Positions 5,771-6,578 of a stretch of 6,578 nt of DNA are shown one piece after another. The notes under the pieces were generated by a model. That model was given only the letters and a program-made list of their open reading frames with translations. It was not told the DNA's origin and made no database searches. Source of the DNA: Clostridia bacterium. Its GTDB lineage: Bacteria > Bacillota > Clostridia > Oscillospirales > CAG-272. The stretch spans positions 1 through 6,578 of the forward strand of contig JAFQJX010000215.1 in the NCBI GenBank assembly GCA_017397205.1, given 5' to 3'. Position 1 is the stretch's first letter; the number at the start of each line of letters is the position of its first letter. The position numbers and the translations under genes were made by a program.

Positions 5771-6578
5771 TTATCCCGTATAGCCCCAGACCACCTGTGC
5801 GGAGTATCCGGACTTCCAATAAGAACTCCACCCGCTCGGCTGGGAGGCCGCCTCGCAATAAATATGCGTCAGAGACGTGCAACCACGGAACGCATCGCCG
5901 CCAATGCTCGTCACGCTGTCGGGTATCGTGATGCTCGTCAGAGACGCGCAACCCGAGAACGCATCGCCGCCAATGCTCGTCACACTGTCGGGAATGGCGA
6001 TGCTCGTCAGACCCGTGCAATCCCGGAATGCAGAGGAGGCAATGCTGGTCACGCTGGCAGGAATCGTGATGCTCGTCAGACTCGCGCAACCCAAGAACGC
6101 AGAGGAGCCAATGCTGGTCACGCTGCTCGGAATCGTGATGCTCGCCAGACCCGTGCAACCACGGAACGCATAGCCGCCAATGCTCGTCACGCCACTGAAT
6201 ATGGTCACATCAGTCAGCATGGAGCAGTTATAGAACGCTCCGTACAGAAGATTTCCGCCCGTTACCGTCACGCGACGGAGGGTTGCGGGAATATAGTACG
6301 TCGTGCTGGTCCTGCTGAAGGTAGAGCTTCCGTAATAAGATTGCTTCACTGCTGTGCCGCCCGTGTAAGAGGAGGTACCGAAAATGTACCCAAACGGATA
6401 TTGGTACGTATCAGACGAGGTCTTTCCTGCCTCGCCACCCACGAAGGGAATCGTCATCTCAACAAGAGAGGAGCAACCGGAGAAGGCAGAAGAGCCAATG
6501 CTCGTCACGCTGTCTGGAATCGTGATGCTCGTCAGAGACGTGCAACCCTCAAATGCAGAAGAGGCAATGGCGGTGACA
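5771..6578 (-). CDS. BspA-family leucine-rich-repeat protein, C-terminal part (N-terminus beyond window)
   Basis: On the minus strand 268 codons plus a stop are open from the right edge to TAA at 5771; the frame is uninterrupted from 6577, so the gene starts outside the window. It consists of LRR_5 (TpLRR/BspA) units of 23 residues with the pattern VTSIGxxAFxGCxxLTSITIPxS. One unit (6577-6509) is followed by a 106-residue unit with an insert containing PFGYIFGTSSYTGG, YYIPATLRRVTVTGG and YGAFYNC, then four full units and a final partial one. The tail, CEAASQPSGW then VVWGYTG, is the usual ending of BspA-like proteins of gut Firmicutes. Such proteins are generally secreted or surface-attached and thought to bind host or microbial ligands, but the export signal would be in the missing N-terminus. 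The internal GTG at 6508 is a repeat codon, not a start. Confidence 0.9.
   Translation of the reverse strand, partial: VTAIASSAFEGCTSLTSITIPDSVTSIGSSAFSGCSSLVEMTIPFVGGEAGKTSSDTYQYPFGYIFGTSSYTGGTAVKQSYYGSSTFSRTSTTYYIPATLRRVTVTGGNLLYGAFYNCSMLTDVTIFSGVTSIGGYAFRGCTGLASITIPSSVTSIGSSAFLGCASLTSITIPASVTSIASSAFRDCTGLTSIAIPDSVTSIGGDAFSGCASLTSITIPDSVTSIGGDAFRGCTSLTHIYCEAASQPSGWSSYWKSGYSAQVVWGYTG
5867..6190 (-). repeat. 69-base tandem repeats encoding LRR units
   Basis: The plus-strand word CAATG recurs at 5902, 5971, 6040, 6109 and 6178, exactly 69 bases apart, and again at 6496 and 6565 beyond the 318-base insert unit. 69 bases equal one 23-residue LRR. Four full copies and a partial one lie in this stretch; copies are highly similar in DNA as well as protein (for example repeated GATGCTCGTCAGA and AATGCTCGTCAC), suggesting recent duplication or gene conversion. 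Confidence 0.9.

Noticed and set aside
5877..6173. Plus-strand repetitive open frame, and a possible CRISPR-like array
   Set aside because: The repeats are 69 bases with no variable spacers and encode 23-residue LRR units on the minus strand; the plus frame is a periodic shadow.

Overview
The window looks like chromosomal DNA from a fairly GC-rich Clostridia-type Bacillota, probably a gut Oscillospiraceae/Eubacteriales relative. The evidence is strong Shine-Dalgarno sites, sigma-A promoters of the TTGaca-17-TACAAT type, a PepD, an M18 and an M29 peptidase of Firmicute type, a lipobox lipoprotein, and a BspA-type leucine-rich-repeat protein with the C-terminus typical of gut Firmicutes. The taxon is inferred; there is no rRNA or marker gene here.

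Layout, left to right. (1) Bases 1-485, minus strand: the N-terminal half of a diacylglycerol/lipid kinase of the YegS/BmrU type, cut by the window edge, with its own promoter. (2) Bases 562-600: a strong hairpin terminator ending the next minus-strand gene. (3) Bases 606-1898, minus: a complete M18 metallo-aminopeptidase. (4) Bases 1899-2093: a divergent regulatory region with two good back-to-back promoters. (5) Bases 2094-3524, plus: PepD (M20 family aminoacyl-histidine dipeptidase), followed 13 bases later by (6) 3538-4761, an M29 aminopeptidase, very likely in one operon. (7) Bases 4762-4921: an intergenic stretch packed with small hairpins separated by the word ATGAAAT. (8) Bases 4922-5638, plus: a small lipoprotein with two related halves, starting at TTG. 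(9) Bases 5707-5757: a terminator that works on paper in both directions, between convergent genes. (10) Bases 5771-6578, minus: the C-terminal part of a BspA-family LRR protein made of near-identical 69-base tandem repeats, running off the right edge.

The core is a cytosolic peptide-degradation locus. Three metallopeptidases from three unrelated families (M18 for acidic or other N-terminal residues, PepD for dipeptides, M29 for broad N-terminal trimming) are expressed from a divergent promoter pair, as expected for an amino-acid- or peptide-using anaerobe. The lipoprotein and LRR protein are envelope or surface proteins without an obvious functional link to the peptidases.

I see no phage, IS, CRISPR, toxin-antitoxin, defence or biosynthetic system. 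The least ordinary items are the ATGAAAT hairpin module, the Tyr-to-Phe change at a conserved M29 position, and the DNA-level periodicity of the LRR gene.
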